Source of the DNA: an uncultured Oscillospiraceae bacterium | GTDB taxonomy: Bacteria > Bacillota > Clostridia > Oscillospirales > Oscillospiraceae | Length of the DNA: 64,000 nucleotides | Reading direction: 5' to 3' | Assembly: GCA_934573935.1 (NCBI GenBank) | Contig: CAKTMO010000002.1 | Location: 62,001 to 126,000 of the forward strand | Part shown: piece after piece, positions 46,944 through 54,895 of the stretch | How positions within the stretch are numbered: the first letter of the stretch is position 1 | Layout: every line of letters starts with the position of its first letter | Notes under the pieces: generated by a model | Told to the model about the DNA's origin: nothing | Seen by the model: the letters and a program-made list of their open reading frames with translations, nothing else | Database searches by the model: none | Program-made: the position numbers and the translations under genes

Positions 46944-47786
46944 ATGAAACGCATCGCCAGTATTCAGGACGTATCCTGTCTGGGCCGCTGCTCCCAGACG
47001 GTGGCGCTGCCGGTGGTCTCCGCCATGGGGGTGGAGTGCGCCATACTGCCCACCGCCGTGCTGAGCACCCACACCAGCTTTCCGGACTTCCGCTGCATGG
47101 ATCTGACGGATCAGCTGCTGCCCTGCGCCCGCCACTGGATGGCACAGGGCGTCCATTTCGATGCTCTGTATACCGGCTATCTGGCCTCTGACCGGCAGGT
47201 GGCCGTGGTGCTGGAGCTGCTGGAGCTGCTGCGGGAAAAGGACACGCTGGTGTTCGTGGATCCCGCCATGGCGGATCACGGCAGGCTCTACACCGGCTTC
47301 GGGCCGGAGTTCCCCGCCCTGATGGCCCAGGTGGTGGCTAAGGCCCAGATCACCGTGCCCAACATCACCGAGGCCAGCCTGATGACGGGCCTGCCCTATC
47401 GGGAGGACTATGACGAGGCGTATATCCGCGATCTGCTGCAGGGCGTAGCTGCGCTGGGGGCGGAAAAGGTGGTACTGACCGGCGTATCGCTGGAAAAAGA
47501 CGCCATCGGCTTCGCGTCCTACGACAGCGCCACCGGCCAGTTCGGCCACTACTTCAACCGGCGGGAGCCCAACGCCTATCACGGCACCGGCGACATCTTC
47601 TCCGCCACGGCGGTGGCGGGCATCGTGCGGGGCATGCCCCTGCATGACGCCTTCCGTCTGGCGGCGGATTTCACCCTGCGGTGCATCCAGGTCACCCGCA
47701 CGGACCCTGCCGCCGCCTGGTACGGCGTGGAGTTCGAACGCGCCCTTCCCATGCTGACGGAACGGGCCGCGGCGCTGCATGATTGA
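46944..47786 (+). CDS. Pyridoxamine kinase (PdxY/ThiD-like)
   Basis: 280 aa ribokinase-fold enzyme that phosphorylates pyridoxal/pyridoxamine in B6 salvage. Start IASIQDVSCLGRCSQTVALPVVSAMG, 'FVDPAMADHGRLY', 'VPNITEASLMTG' and the catalytic HGTGDIFSA (anion hole with catalytic Asp) are all typical of the clostridial pyridoxamine kinase. It is monocistronic, with a terminator behind. The Shine-Dalgarno (CGAGGA) is moderate. Confidence 0.94.
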   Translation: MKRIASIQDVSCLGRCSQTVALPVVSAMGVECAILPTAVLSTHTSFPDFRCMDLTDQLLPCARHWMAQGVHFDALYTGYLASDRQVAVVLELLELLREKDTLVFVDPAMADHGRLYTGFGPEFPALMAQVVAKAQITVPNITEASLMTGLPYREDYDEAYIRDLLQGVAALGAEKVVLTGVSLEKDAIGFASYDSATGQFGHYFNRREPNAYHGTGDIFSATAVAGIVRGMPLHDAFRLAADFTLRCIQVTRTDPAAAWYGVEFERALPMLTERAAALHD

Positions 47787-47795
47787 CACAAACAC

Positions 47796-47826
47796 AAAGC
47801 CGCACGGCAAAGGCCGTGCGGCTTTT
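47796..47826. terminator. Terminator after the pyridoxamine kinase gene
   Basis: AAGCCGCACGGC, AAA loop, GCCGTGCGGCTTTT; also 8 bp past the intended stop of the convergent surface protein gene. Confidence 0.88.
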
Positions 47827-47834
47827 CTGTTGTC

Positions 47835-48565
47835 TCAGCGCTCTGTCTTTCTGCCGCGGCGCAGCGCCGCTGCCAGCGCCAGCCCGCTGGCGCCAGGGCC
47901 AGCTGATACAGCAACAGCGGGGTGGTATCGCCTGTCTCCGGCGACTCCGCCGTCTGGCTCGTGCCGGTCTTGTCCGGCGTGCCCGTGCCGCCGGAATGGC
48001 TGGGCCGCCGGTGGACCTCCGTTTTTTCCAGAAGGTAATAGCCCGTCTGCTCCATCCGGAAGCTGAGCCCCCCTGCCGCCGCGGTACTGGTCAGGTGGCG
48101 TGTCTGGGCATTGCCGTCCATATAGAACAGGGTCTTGTCTCCACTGTTCTCCGCCGTTATGGTCAGCGTAACGCTGCCCTCCGGCTGGATGGGGCCGTTG
48201 CCGCGGCGGAAGGCGAAATAATATATCACGGGATCCTTCCCCAGCTGAGCGGCGGCATCGGCAGCCCAGGCGTAGGCCTCCGCCTCTTTCTGGGCGGTGA
48301 CGGAGATGATAATGATCCGTTGGCCGTTGTCCGCCGCGCTGTCGCTGCTGCCGCGGATGATAACGCCGTCCGGCAGCACCACCGTATCCAGCCCATGGAC
48401 ACCCAGAGTAATCTCATAATAATTCCGGCTGCTCTGGCAGATACCGTATACGGGCACGCCGTGGCGCTCCGGCACGGCAGCGGGAGCAGGCTCCGTGGCC
48501 AGCGCCGTCACCGGACAGGTCAGCAGCAGCAACACCGCCGCCAGAATGGTGATCCACTTTTTCAT
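47835..48565 (-). pseudogene. SPxTG sortase-anchored surface protein, frameshifted near its C-terminus
   Basis: The protein starts with a signal peptide (1-24, MKKWITILAAVLLLLTCPVTALA), has a beta-rich body of about 175 residues and a Gly/Thr linker. It ends in SPETGD (the (S/N)PxTG sortase motif) plus a hydrophobic helix. In this sequence the frame is lost at about 47889-47895: one base is missing between LLLYQLALA and LALAAALRRGRKTER-stop, which is perfectly readable in the next frame. Restored, it has 243 aa with a complete sorting signal. As given, translation runs on antisense through the pyridoxamine kinase gene to 47579. Either an assembly error or a real knock-out of wall anchoring. 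Last gene of the surface locus. Confidence 0.78.
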
Positions 48566-48579
48566 GTCAGCTTCCTCCT

Positions 48580-49056
48580 TTACCCGATCTGCAGCACGGT
48601 GCGCAGCGAGGCTGCGCCGGCGCTGTAATACGTCTCCGGCTCATAGGCCATGACCTTCAGCGTTACGGCCGCGGTCTGCCGCGGCACGGTATCCAGCTTC
48701 ACCGCCCGCACATACTGGCCCGGGCGGATCAGGCCGCTTTCCCCCAGAATACCGCCCTGTTCATCCAAAACGCGCACCTTCAGCCAGACCTGATTCTCCG
48801 CCGGATCCGTCAGCCAGATGTCGATGCTGCCGTCGCGGACGGTCAGCTCACCTGCCGCCGAAAACTGAAAGGCCTTGGCGTCCAGCTGGCCGTAACCGGC
48901 GTCCTCCGGCACCTTGGGCGTGCCGGTCTGCGCCGCCGGATCGAAGGGCGGCGGTGAAAACGCCTCCTGCCGCCTGCCGCGGGTCAGCGCAAGGAGCATG
49001 ACCGCCACCGAAACGGCGCACAGCGCCGCGGTGATCCACAATACGCTTTTTTTCAT
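48580..49056 (-). CDS. Membrane-anchored extracytoplasmic protein of the surface locus
   Basis: 158 aa. One N-terminal helix (about 5-24) followed by a Pro-rich stretch and a beta-rich outer domain ('FQFSAAGELTVRDGSIDIWLTDPAENQVWLKVRVLD', 'IRPGQYVRAVKLDT'). No family recognised; the outer part looks like an Ig- or C2-like sandwich that could bind a partner. It lies between a secreted beta protein (150 bp upstream) and the SPxTG protein (14 nt downstream), so it probably belongs to the same surface assembly. AGGGACGAAATG... gives a modest ribosome site. Confidence 0.75.
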   Translation of the reverse strand: MKKSVLWITAALCAVSVAVMLLALTRGRRQEAFSPPPFDPAAQTGTPKVPEDAGYGQLDAKAFQFSAAGELTVRDGSIDIWLTDPAENQVWLKVRVLDEQGGILGESGLIRPGQYVRAVKLDTVPRQTAAVTLKVMAYEPETYYSAGAASLRTVLQIG

Positions 49057-49206
49057 GTCATTTCGTCCCTCTCTGCCGTGTGGTCAACATACGTGATATC
49101 CGTCTCAACCGGCGGCTGGGGCGGATATCACGGATGCTGGGCGGCCTTGCGAGGCAGGGGAGAAAGCCCCGCAAGGCCGCTTCGCATACGGCCATACTCT
49201 ATCTAT

Positions 49207-49761
49207 TTACGGCTCCTGCGTTACCGCAGAAAGGGAAACGGTGATGTCACCCAGCTTGGTCGATGTTGTCTCCACAGCGTTCAGCGTACCGGTCAGCGTC
49301 AGTGTGCTGGTGACGCTGTCGACCTCGTCGGGCTTGTTTTCCACGCCCGCCGCCAGCTGCTTGCTCGTCTCGCTCATCGTGCCGGTATACTCACCCTTGT
49401 AGGTCTTGATATCCTTTGTGAAGCTAAATGCCACATTGACGGGAACATTGGAGTGGTTGGTGACCGTCACCTCATTGCCGGTAGCCTGCCAGCCGTCACC
49501 CTCCGTAAAATTATACGTATGGTCTGTCGGATCCCAGGTCTTGTCGCCGGTGGTCTTGTAGGTAAAGCTCATCTCGCCCCACTCGATCTTCACGCTGTAA
49601 ACGTCCGCAAACGTTCCGGTGCCGCTATAAGCGCCGTTGACGCCGATGGTCTCAGAACCAGGCATCGTGGTATGTGTGTTGCTGTCCGCAAACGCCACGG
49701 TGGTAAGGCTCAGGGCCATTACCAGCGCAAGAACAGCTGCGGCAAATTTTTTTGCATTCAT
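49207..49761 (-). CDS. Small secreted beta-rich surface protein
   Basis: 184 aa. Cleavable signal peptide (1-25, ending TVAFA/D). The mature part has a recurring Firmicute pattern: 'ADVYSVKIEWGEMSFTYKTTG', 'WDPTDHTYNF', 'GNEVTVTNHSNVPVNVAFSF' and 'LTLTG'. Similar domains occur in secreted subunits of Gram-positive surface structures; the fold is probably an Ig-like sandwich. It could be a repeating subunit. AAAAAGGAGAAG precedes the ATG at 49761, and the gene follows the large Gly-rich protein after 59 bp. No enzyme motif is seen. Confidence 0.8.
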   Translation of the reverse strand: MNAKKFAAAVLALVMALSLTTVAFADSNTHTTMPGSETIGVNGAYSGTGTFADVYSVKIEWGEMSFTYKTTGDKTWDPTDHTYNFTEGDGWQATGNEVTVTNHSNVPVNVAFSFTKDIKTYKGEYTGTMSETSKQLAAGVENKPDEVDSVTSTLTLTGTLNAVETTSTKLGDITVSLSAVTQEP

Positions 49762-49820
49762 TTTTACACTTCTCCTTTTTGTATTTTTTATTTCAAAACG
49801 CTTGCGCGTCCTGAACCGTG

Positions 49821-52413
49821 TCATTGGACCACCGTGATATTCACGGGGATCTCGGTGTTGACGATGGTCTTTTCGTGGGTATCGGGCTGATAGTACAGCA
49901 CGACGAAATTGCCGTTATACCCGCCGGGCGTCAGCTGCGCCGCCGCGTCCTTTGCGGCAAACACCGCGTGGGCGCCGTCACCGTTCACAAGGGCGGCAAA
50001 CCAGAACAGCTGGCCGCCGTTGGTGATCTGATACGTGCCGCTGGACAGGCTCGCGGGCTGATACTCTTCACACACGGTACAGAAGCCGTTGGAGCTATAC
50101 TTGTGGGCCTCCACCGCGTTTTTGGCCGCGACCGTGGCGGCAGCATAGCCGGAAGCCGCGTTGGGCGTGACCTTCACAGACAGCGTCTTGCCGATATCCG
50201 CCGCCGTGGGGGTGTAGCTCTGGGCGGTGGCCCCGCTGATGGCCGTGTCATTCGCGTACCATTGATACGTGGGGTCGGTGATGCCGCTGAGCAGCTTCAC
50301 CGAGATCGGAACGCGGGGATGGGGCGTATTCGCGGAAAGGGTAGGCGTCCACGACTTCAGCGGCTGTGTGTTGACCGTCAGCGTCGCCGTATAGTCGTTG
50401 AAGTCGTTCATGTCGGTCAGCGTTGCTGTCACCGCTGCGGATGCGTTGGTCAAAGAGACCTTCGCCTGCAGGCCGTTCGCCTCCGTGACCGTTCCGGCGC
50501 TGTTCTGCACGGACCATGTGACCCTCGGCCCCTCCGCTTTCTTCGTGCTGCCCCGCCAGACAGCCGCCAGCTGTCCGGTGCCCGCCGTCGCGGAGGTATA
50601 GGTACTCAGCGACGCCGTCGCGCTCTGGTTCAAATAGGGCTTTGACGGGTCCATGGTGATGGGCGCGGTCAGCGTTGCCTTATTGATCGTGAACGTGACC
50701 TCCGCCGAGCTGATCACCGCCCCGGCCGTCTGCACGGTGGTGCGGCTGCCGTTCTGCGCGCCCAGCACCGTCACGGTGCCGCTGGGACAGTGGATATTTT
50801 CCCCGTAGCTGGAGATGGAATATCCGCTGCTGGGAAGCGTCTTGGTTATAGCACTGGCAAAAATATTCTTGCTGTCACGGTCACTGGCGCTGCTGTATCT
50901 CACGCTCTGCACCGTGGGACGGAGCTGCTTTCCCGTATAGATGTACGAACTGAGCGTCAGAATAATCTGGCAGTCCATCAGGTCATAGACGACACGGGGC
51001 GTAAACTCGGTCGCCGTACCCTTGCCGCCGCCGTCGCCCCAGAAATAGCCGTTGATATTGGCCGCGGTGGACAGGATCAGGTTGGCGGGGCTGTGCCAGG
51101 CCTTCAGCGGCACGGCTTTGCCGCCTGCGCCGCCAGGGCCGCCATCGTAACATCCCCTTTTTTGTATCTCTGTCTTTCTCCGTGCCGCCTGCGCCGCCGC
51201 CTGCACCCTGCACACCGCTGGCGCCTGCGCCGCCGGAACCGGACTCGGCATCATAGCGGTTGTTGTTGTAGCCGTGCTTATTTGTACCGGTAGTGGTGCC
51301 GGAGGCACCGTCACTGCCGCTGCCGCCGGCTTTGCCGCCTGCGCCGCCGCTGCCGCCTCGAGAGGAGTTGTCGTTTTTGGTTTCCGCGTCGGAGCACTCG
51401 GCGCCTCCGCCGCCTCCGTTGGGCCAGCCACCGCCGCCTCCGCCGCCGCCAGGGCCCTGTACATTGCCCTTTACATCAGAGCCAGGATGTCCGCCGGAGC
51501 CGCCGTTTCCGCCGATGGCCGCCGCAGCGCCGCCACCGCCGTTTCCGCCACTTCCGGCTATCCATGCAGTCGTTACCTGTTGTATATTCTCTTGTTTGAT
51601 TTCCTTCTTTTCGTCCATGGTACCATCTGCCCCCGCCGCGGCGTTGCCGCCGGTAACCGTCAGGGTGTCCTTGGGCGCGTTCTTCGAGGTGGAGAGCTCC
51701 TCGTCGTGGGCGCTGTAGATGGTCAGCTTCGCGTTTTCCGGCACATTGATGGCCGCAGTCGCGCCGGTGGTACCCTTGGCGTCCGCGCCGTGCAGGGTCA
51801 CGCTGCCGTTGATGATGGCCACCGTGGCGCCGCTGTCTATCTGGATGGTGCTCTGGCCCGTAGGTGCGGTGAAGTCAACGGGGCCGTTGATCTGCAGCAC
51901 ATTGCCGTTGGAGAGCTTCAGGGGGAAGGCGCTGGAGCCGGTGACCGTCCGGTTGGGCTTGGGCTGCCAGCTGCCGCTGGCGGCAAAGACCTCCACGGCC
52001 TCCGGCTCGTTGTATACCGCCGTGACCGGCACGTCCTCCTCCGGCGCGTCGGCGGCCGGATCCCCGTCCTGGGGATCGTCCCACCCGTCATCGGCTGGAT
52101 CGGGCACATTCATGTCTTCCGGATCGTCATACGAAGGCTCCGCCCCGTCGGGCGCATCCCCCGTGGGATCATCCGCCGCATCGGGGTCGTCCCCATCGGG
52201 ATCATCCTTCGCGGGATCTGCCGCGTCGGGATCGCCGCCTGCGGGATCCGTCACGTCCGGATCGTCCGCCGGATCCGTCGTGTCCGGCTCCACCTGCTGG
52301 TCATATCCCGCATCACCCACCGGTATATCCAGCCCATAGGCCGCCGCGTGGGGCACTGCCGACAGCAGCAGCGCAAGGGTCAGCAGCAGGGCGATCATTT
52401 TCTTCCGCTTCAT
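49821..52413 (-). CDS. Large secreted Gly-rich surface protein, frame interrupted by one base at an A6G4 tract
   Basis: Two overlapping frames (52413-about 51160 and about 51160-49821) make one protein of 863 aa if one base is removed at the AAAAAAGGGG run (51154-51163). Layout: signal peptide 1-25; acidic Asp/Pro-rich stalk (about 30-140; DPDAADPAKDDPDGDDPDAA); a beta-helix-like part (NVLQINGPVDFTAPTG ... ATVAIINGSVTLHGADAKG); a very Gly-rich region (about 295-430); and after the break 'HSPANLILSTAANINGYFWGDGG', several Ig-like segments and a C-terminal module ending NITVVQ. It has no LPxTG and no lectin motif. It is divergent from a LytTR two-component system, which may control it. Likely an adhesin or matrix protein. 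Confidence 0.75.
51154..51163. repeat. Homopolymer tract C4T6 (A6G4 on the coding strand) at the frame break
   Basis: The frame of the large Gly-rich protein switches here. With A5 or G3 the reading frame would be continuous (TKRGCYDGG instead of TKKGMLRW). Confidence 0.75.
51178..51560. repeat. Gly-rich low-complexity coding region
   Basis: GGN-rich codons giving GGSGGAGGKAGG, GPGGGGGGGGWPNGGGGG and similar; GC-rich, with short direct repeats. Prone to recombination and assembly error. Confidence 0.7.
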
Positions 52414-52561
52414 ATGCTTTCTCCTTTCAACCCCGTTTTTGCCTGAAAAAGCGCAGCAGGCATCGCTCCGTCCGCGTTCACGCGGGCAGAGTGATGCCTG
52501 TTATATGTGGATCGTCAAATTTTGGAAGGGAAAATAGGGTGCAATTATGCTTGCTTGCTGA

Positions 52562-52590
52562 ATTATGTTCCTCCCATTCATATTTCTCAA
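52562..52590 (-). promoter_or_regulatory. Promoter of the surface-protein operon
   Basis: Minus-strand TTGAGA, 17-bp spacer, CATAAT, giving a leader of about 140 nt that contains the hairpin at 52456-52499. Confidence 0.45.
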
Positions 52591-52719
52591 TCTTCCTTCT
52601 GTGTGTTTTTGCTGTTTTTTGGGCGGCAGCGCCGCATTGTGTGCCGCCTTCCATTATTTCCCACTATAGGTGGTCGAATCATAGCACAATACCGTCGTTT
52701 CATGCAATGCATTTTGCAC

Positions 52720-52747
52720 AAGCGGTCAAAATCCGGCATAAGCGGTC
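52720..52747. promoter_or_regulatory. Direct repeat, candidate LytTR binding site
   Basis: AAGCGGTC at 52720-52727 and 52740-52747, 20 bp apart, about 22 bp upstream of the response regulator's -35. LytTR proteins typically bind two 9-bp direct repeats about 21 bp apart. Confidence 0.45.
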
Positions 52748-52768
52748 GTTTTACACCCCCTGCCGCCT

Positions 52769-52797
52769 TTGCTTTTTCTGTTAAATCATGGTATAAT
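52769..52797 (+). promoter_or_regulatory. Promoter of the two-component system
   Basis: TTGCTT, 17-bp spacer, TATAAT, 51 bp before the TTG start. Confidence 0.6.
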
Positions 52798-52848
52798 CAG
52801 GAAAATATTTCATGCCGTATTGACCCAAGACACATCAGGAGGTTTACT

Positions 52849-53583
52849 TTGAAGATCGCGCTCGTTGATGACGATATCCAGGCCTGCGACCATCTGCGGG
52901 CCTGTCTGGACAGCCTGCTGGGGCCGTCCTGTGCCCTGACCTGCTATGCAAGCGGCGAAGCGTTTCTGGCCGCCTGGCAGCCCGGGCTTTTCGACCTTGT
53001 GGTCCTGGATATCTTTATGGCGGGCATGTCCGGCGTGGAGGTCGCCCGCGCCGTGCGGGCCACGGACAAAGCCGTGAAACTGGTCTTCTGCTCCTCCAGC
53101 AACGAATTCGCCAGCGAGAGCTACGAGGTCAACGCCCGCGATTACCTGCGCAAGCCCTTCAGCCGCGAACGGGTGGCGGCCATGCTGGACCGGCTGGAGC
53201 TGGCGGAGCTGGAGCGCTCCCGTTCGCTGACGCTGCCCAACGGCGTCAGCGTCGTCCTGCGGAACATCTCCTATGTGGACTTTTCCGCCCATCGGGTGGT
53301 GCTGCACAGCAGGCAGGGCGGGACGACGGTGGTGCGCGTCCCCTTTTCCCAGATGGAGTCGCTGCTGTGCGCGTACCCCTATTTCTTCTGCCCCACCAAG
53401 GGGATGATCGTCAATTTTTACGAGGTCGCCGCCCAGAACGGGAACGCCTTTGCCCTGCGGGACGGCACCATCGTGCCCATCAGCCGCCGCAAGGCCAAGG
53501 AGGCCCTTGACGCATACTCCGCCTTCCTCTTCCGGCAGCTCAGGAAAGGAGGAGACGCAGCATGCCGCCGCTGTACCGACTGA
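52849..53583 (+). CDS. LytTR family response regulator (AgrA/LytR type)
   Basis: 244 aa. Receiver domain 1-120: acidic pocket DDD (7-9), phospho-Asp in VVLDIFMAG (about 58), Lys in LRKPF (about 104). LytTR DNA-binding domain about 140-235 (VSVVLRNISYVDFSAHRVVLHS, VRVPFSQMESLL, 'FFCPTKGMIVNFYEV' and ISRRK). It should bind direct repeats and activate target genes, most likely the divergent surface-protein operon and itself. The TTG at 52849 is used because AGGAGG lies 6 nt before it; there is no ATG nearby. It overlaps the kinase gene by 22 nt. Confidence 0.93.
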   Translation: MKIALVDDDIQACDHLRACLDSLLGPSCALTCYASGEAFLAAWQPGLFDLVVLDIFMAGMSGVEVARAVRATDKAVKLVFCSSSNEFASESYEVNARDYLRKPFSRERVAAMLDRLELAELERSRSLTLPNGVSVVLRNISYVDFSAHRVVLHSRQGGTTVVRVPFSQMESLLCAYPYFFCPTKGMIVNFYEVAAQNGNAFALRDGTIVPISRRKAKEALDAYSAFLFRQLRKGGDAACRRCTD

Positions 53584-54848
53584 TCGAGGTCGCCGTTTAC
53601 TCGCTGCTGAACTTTTTGCCGTTTTTGGCGCTGGCGCTGTATCCCTTCCGCCACAGTCTGCGGTTTTCCCGCCGTGTCACTGGGGTGCTGATCGCCCTTG
53701 TCACGGTGGGGCAGCAGCTGCTGGGCGCGTGGGCGGCCTTTTGGCCCAACGGCAAGGCCGGCACCATCAGCGCCGTCAGCACCGTGCTGTACGCGCTGTT
53801 TTACTTTCTGGCGGTGAAAAAGCATTTCGGCAAGACGCTGTTTACCCTGCTGATGATCTCCAACATCGCCAACTTTGCCGTGATCTCCGGCAAATGTCTG
53901 GAGGGCCTGCTGTTTCCCCAGCTGGCGCTGCAAAGCTCCCGGTGGTCGTTTTCCCTGATGCTGCTGTTGATGGAGGGGCTGCTCTCCATCCCCCAGGTCT
54001 TGTATATGAAGCGGCTTTACACTCCTGCGGTGGAAAAGGAGCCGTCTGGCCTCGAGTGGCGGTATCTGTGGCTGATCCCCGCCACCTTTTACGTCATGTG
54101 GTACTTTGCCTTTTACGGCAATAGCTCCTACTCCAGCCTTGAGATCGCCCTGCAGCCCAAAAACACGGCGTTCCTGTTCTTCATCAATGTGGGTGAGATC
54201 CTGATCTACTACGTGGTGGCCCAGCTGATCGTGGAGCAGGACAAGATCCTTGCCCTGCGGGAGCAGAACCACCTGCTGGCCATGCAGGCCATGCAATACG
54301 AAAACCTGCAGGAGAGGATCACCAAGGCCCGCCGCGCCCAGCACGACGTGCGCCACCACATCGCCCTGATGCAGCAATACGTCAACGACGGGGACTACGC
54401 CGCCCTGAAAGACTACCTCCGCCAATACGGCAGAAGCCTGCCGGACGACGCGCTGGGCAGCTTTTGTGACAACACCGCCGCCAACGCCGTGCTGCTGTTT
54501 TTCGCCCAGCAGGCCAAATACAGCGGCGTCGGCTATACGGCGGCGGCAAGCATCCCCCGCGAGATCGGCGTGCCGGACACGGAGATCTCCGTGATACTGG
54601 GCAATCTGCTGGAAAACGCCCTGTGCATCACGGTGGACAACACCTGCACCGGCACCCTGAAGCGCACCGCCGACGGCCAGTTCCTCTCCACCAAGCACGC
54701 GGGGGCGGGACTGGGCATCCGGTCGGTCAAAAGCATCGCCGCCCAGTATCACGGCGTATGCCGGTTCGAGGCAAAGGACGGCATGTTCTACGCCTCTGTC
54801 TACTGCCCCCTCCGCGGCCGCGCAGCCCAACCGGCAGTGGAGACCTGA
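53562..54848 (+). CDS. GHKL-type sensor histidine kinase (AgrC-like), ATPase domain possibly shortened
   Basis: 428 aa. About six helices (1-225), then the H-box ARRAQHDVRHHIALMQQY (His about 264) and the GHKL ATPase. The N-box NLLENA is followed directly by LCITVDNT (about residues 350-360), whereas relatives have about 25-30 residues between them (EACRR... and a beta strand). G1 (VDNT) and G2 (AGLGIRSVKSIA) are present. So part of the nucleotide-binding fold seems to be missing, which may weaken or abolish kinase activity. The AgrC type usually senses peptides; no peptide precursor or AgrB is seen. Cotranscribed with the LytTR regulator (22-nt overlap). Confidence 0.88.
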   Translation: MPPLYRLIEVAVYSLLNFLPFLALALYPFRHSLRFSRRVTGVLIALVTVGQQLLGAWAAFWPNGKAGTISAVSTVLYALFYFLAVKKHFGKTLFTLLMISNIANFAVISGKCLEGLLFPQLALQSSRWSFSLMLLLMEGLLSIPQVLYMKRLYTPAVEKEPSGLEWRYLWLIPATFYVMWYFAFYGNSSYSSLEIALQPKNTAFLFFINVGEILIYYVVAQLIVEQDKILALREQNHLLAMQAMQYENLQERITKARRAQHDVRHHIALMQQYVNDGDYAALKDYLRQYGRSLPDDALGSFCDNTAANAVLLFFAQQAKYSGVGYTAAASIPREIGVPDTEISVILGNLLENALCITVDNTCTGTLKRTADGQFLSTKHAGAGLGIRSVKSIAAQYHGVCRFEAKDGMFYASVYCPLRGRAAQPAVET

Positions 54849-54852
54849 ATCG

Positions 54853-54891
54853 CAAAAAAAGAAAGGCACGACGGCTGTCGTGCCTTTTTTC
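54853..54891. terminator. Bidirectional terminator after the histidine kinase
   Basis: AAAAAGAAAGGCACGAC, GGCT, GTCGTGCCTTTTTT, between convergent genes. Confidence 0.9.
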
Positions 54892-54895
54892 TATC

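Larger units (their letters stand above)
52414..52848. other. 435-bp divergent regulatory region of the surface locus
   Basis: Between the surface protein and the response regulator. It holds a large hairpin (52456-52499, CAGGCATC/GATGCCTG with CCGCG/CGCGG inside) in the presumed leader of the surface operon, then AT-rich DNA with promoters in both directions and a direct repeat near 52720-52747. No gene. Confidence 0.7.

Noticed and set aside
47579..47834. C-terminal extension of the SPxTG protein
   Set aside because: Result of the frameshift; antisense to the pyridoxamine kinase, low complexity.
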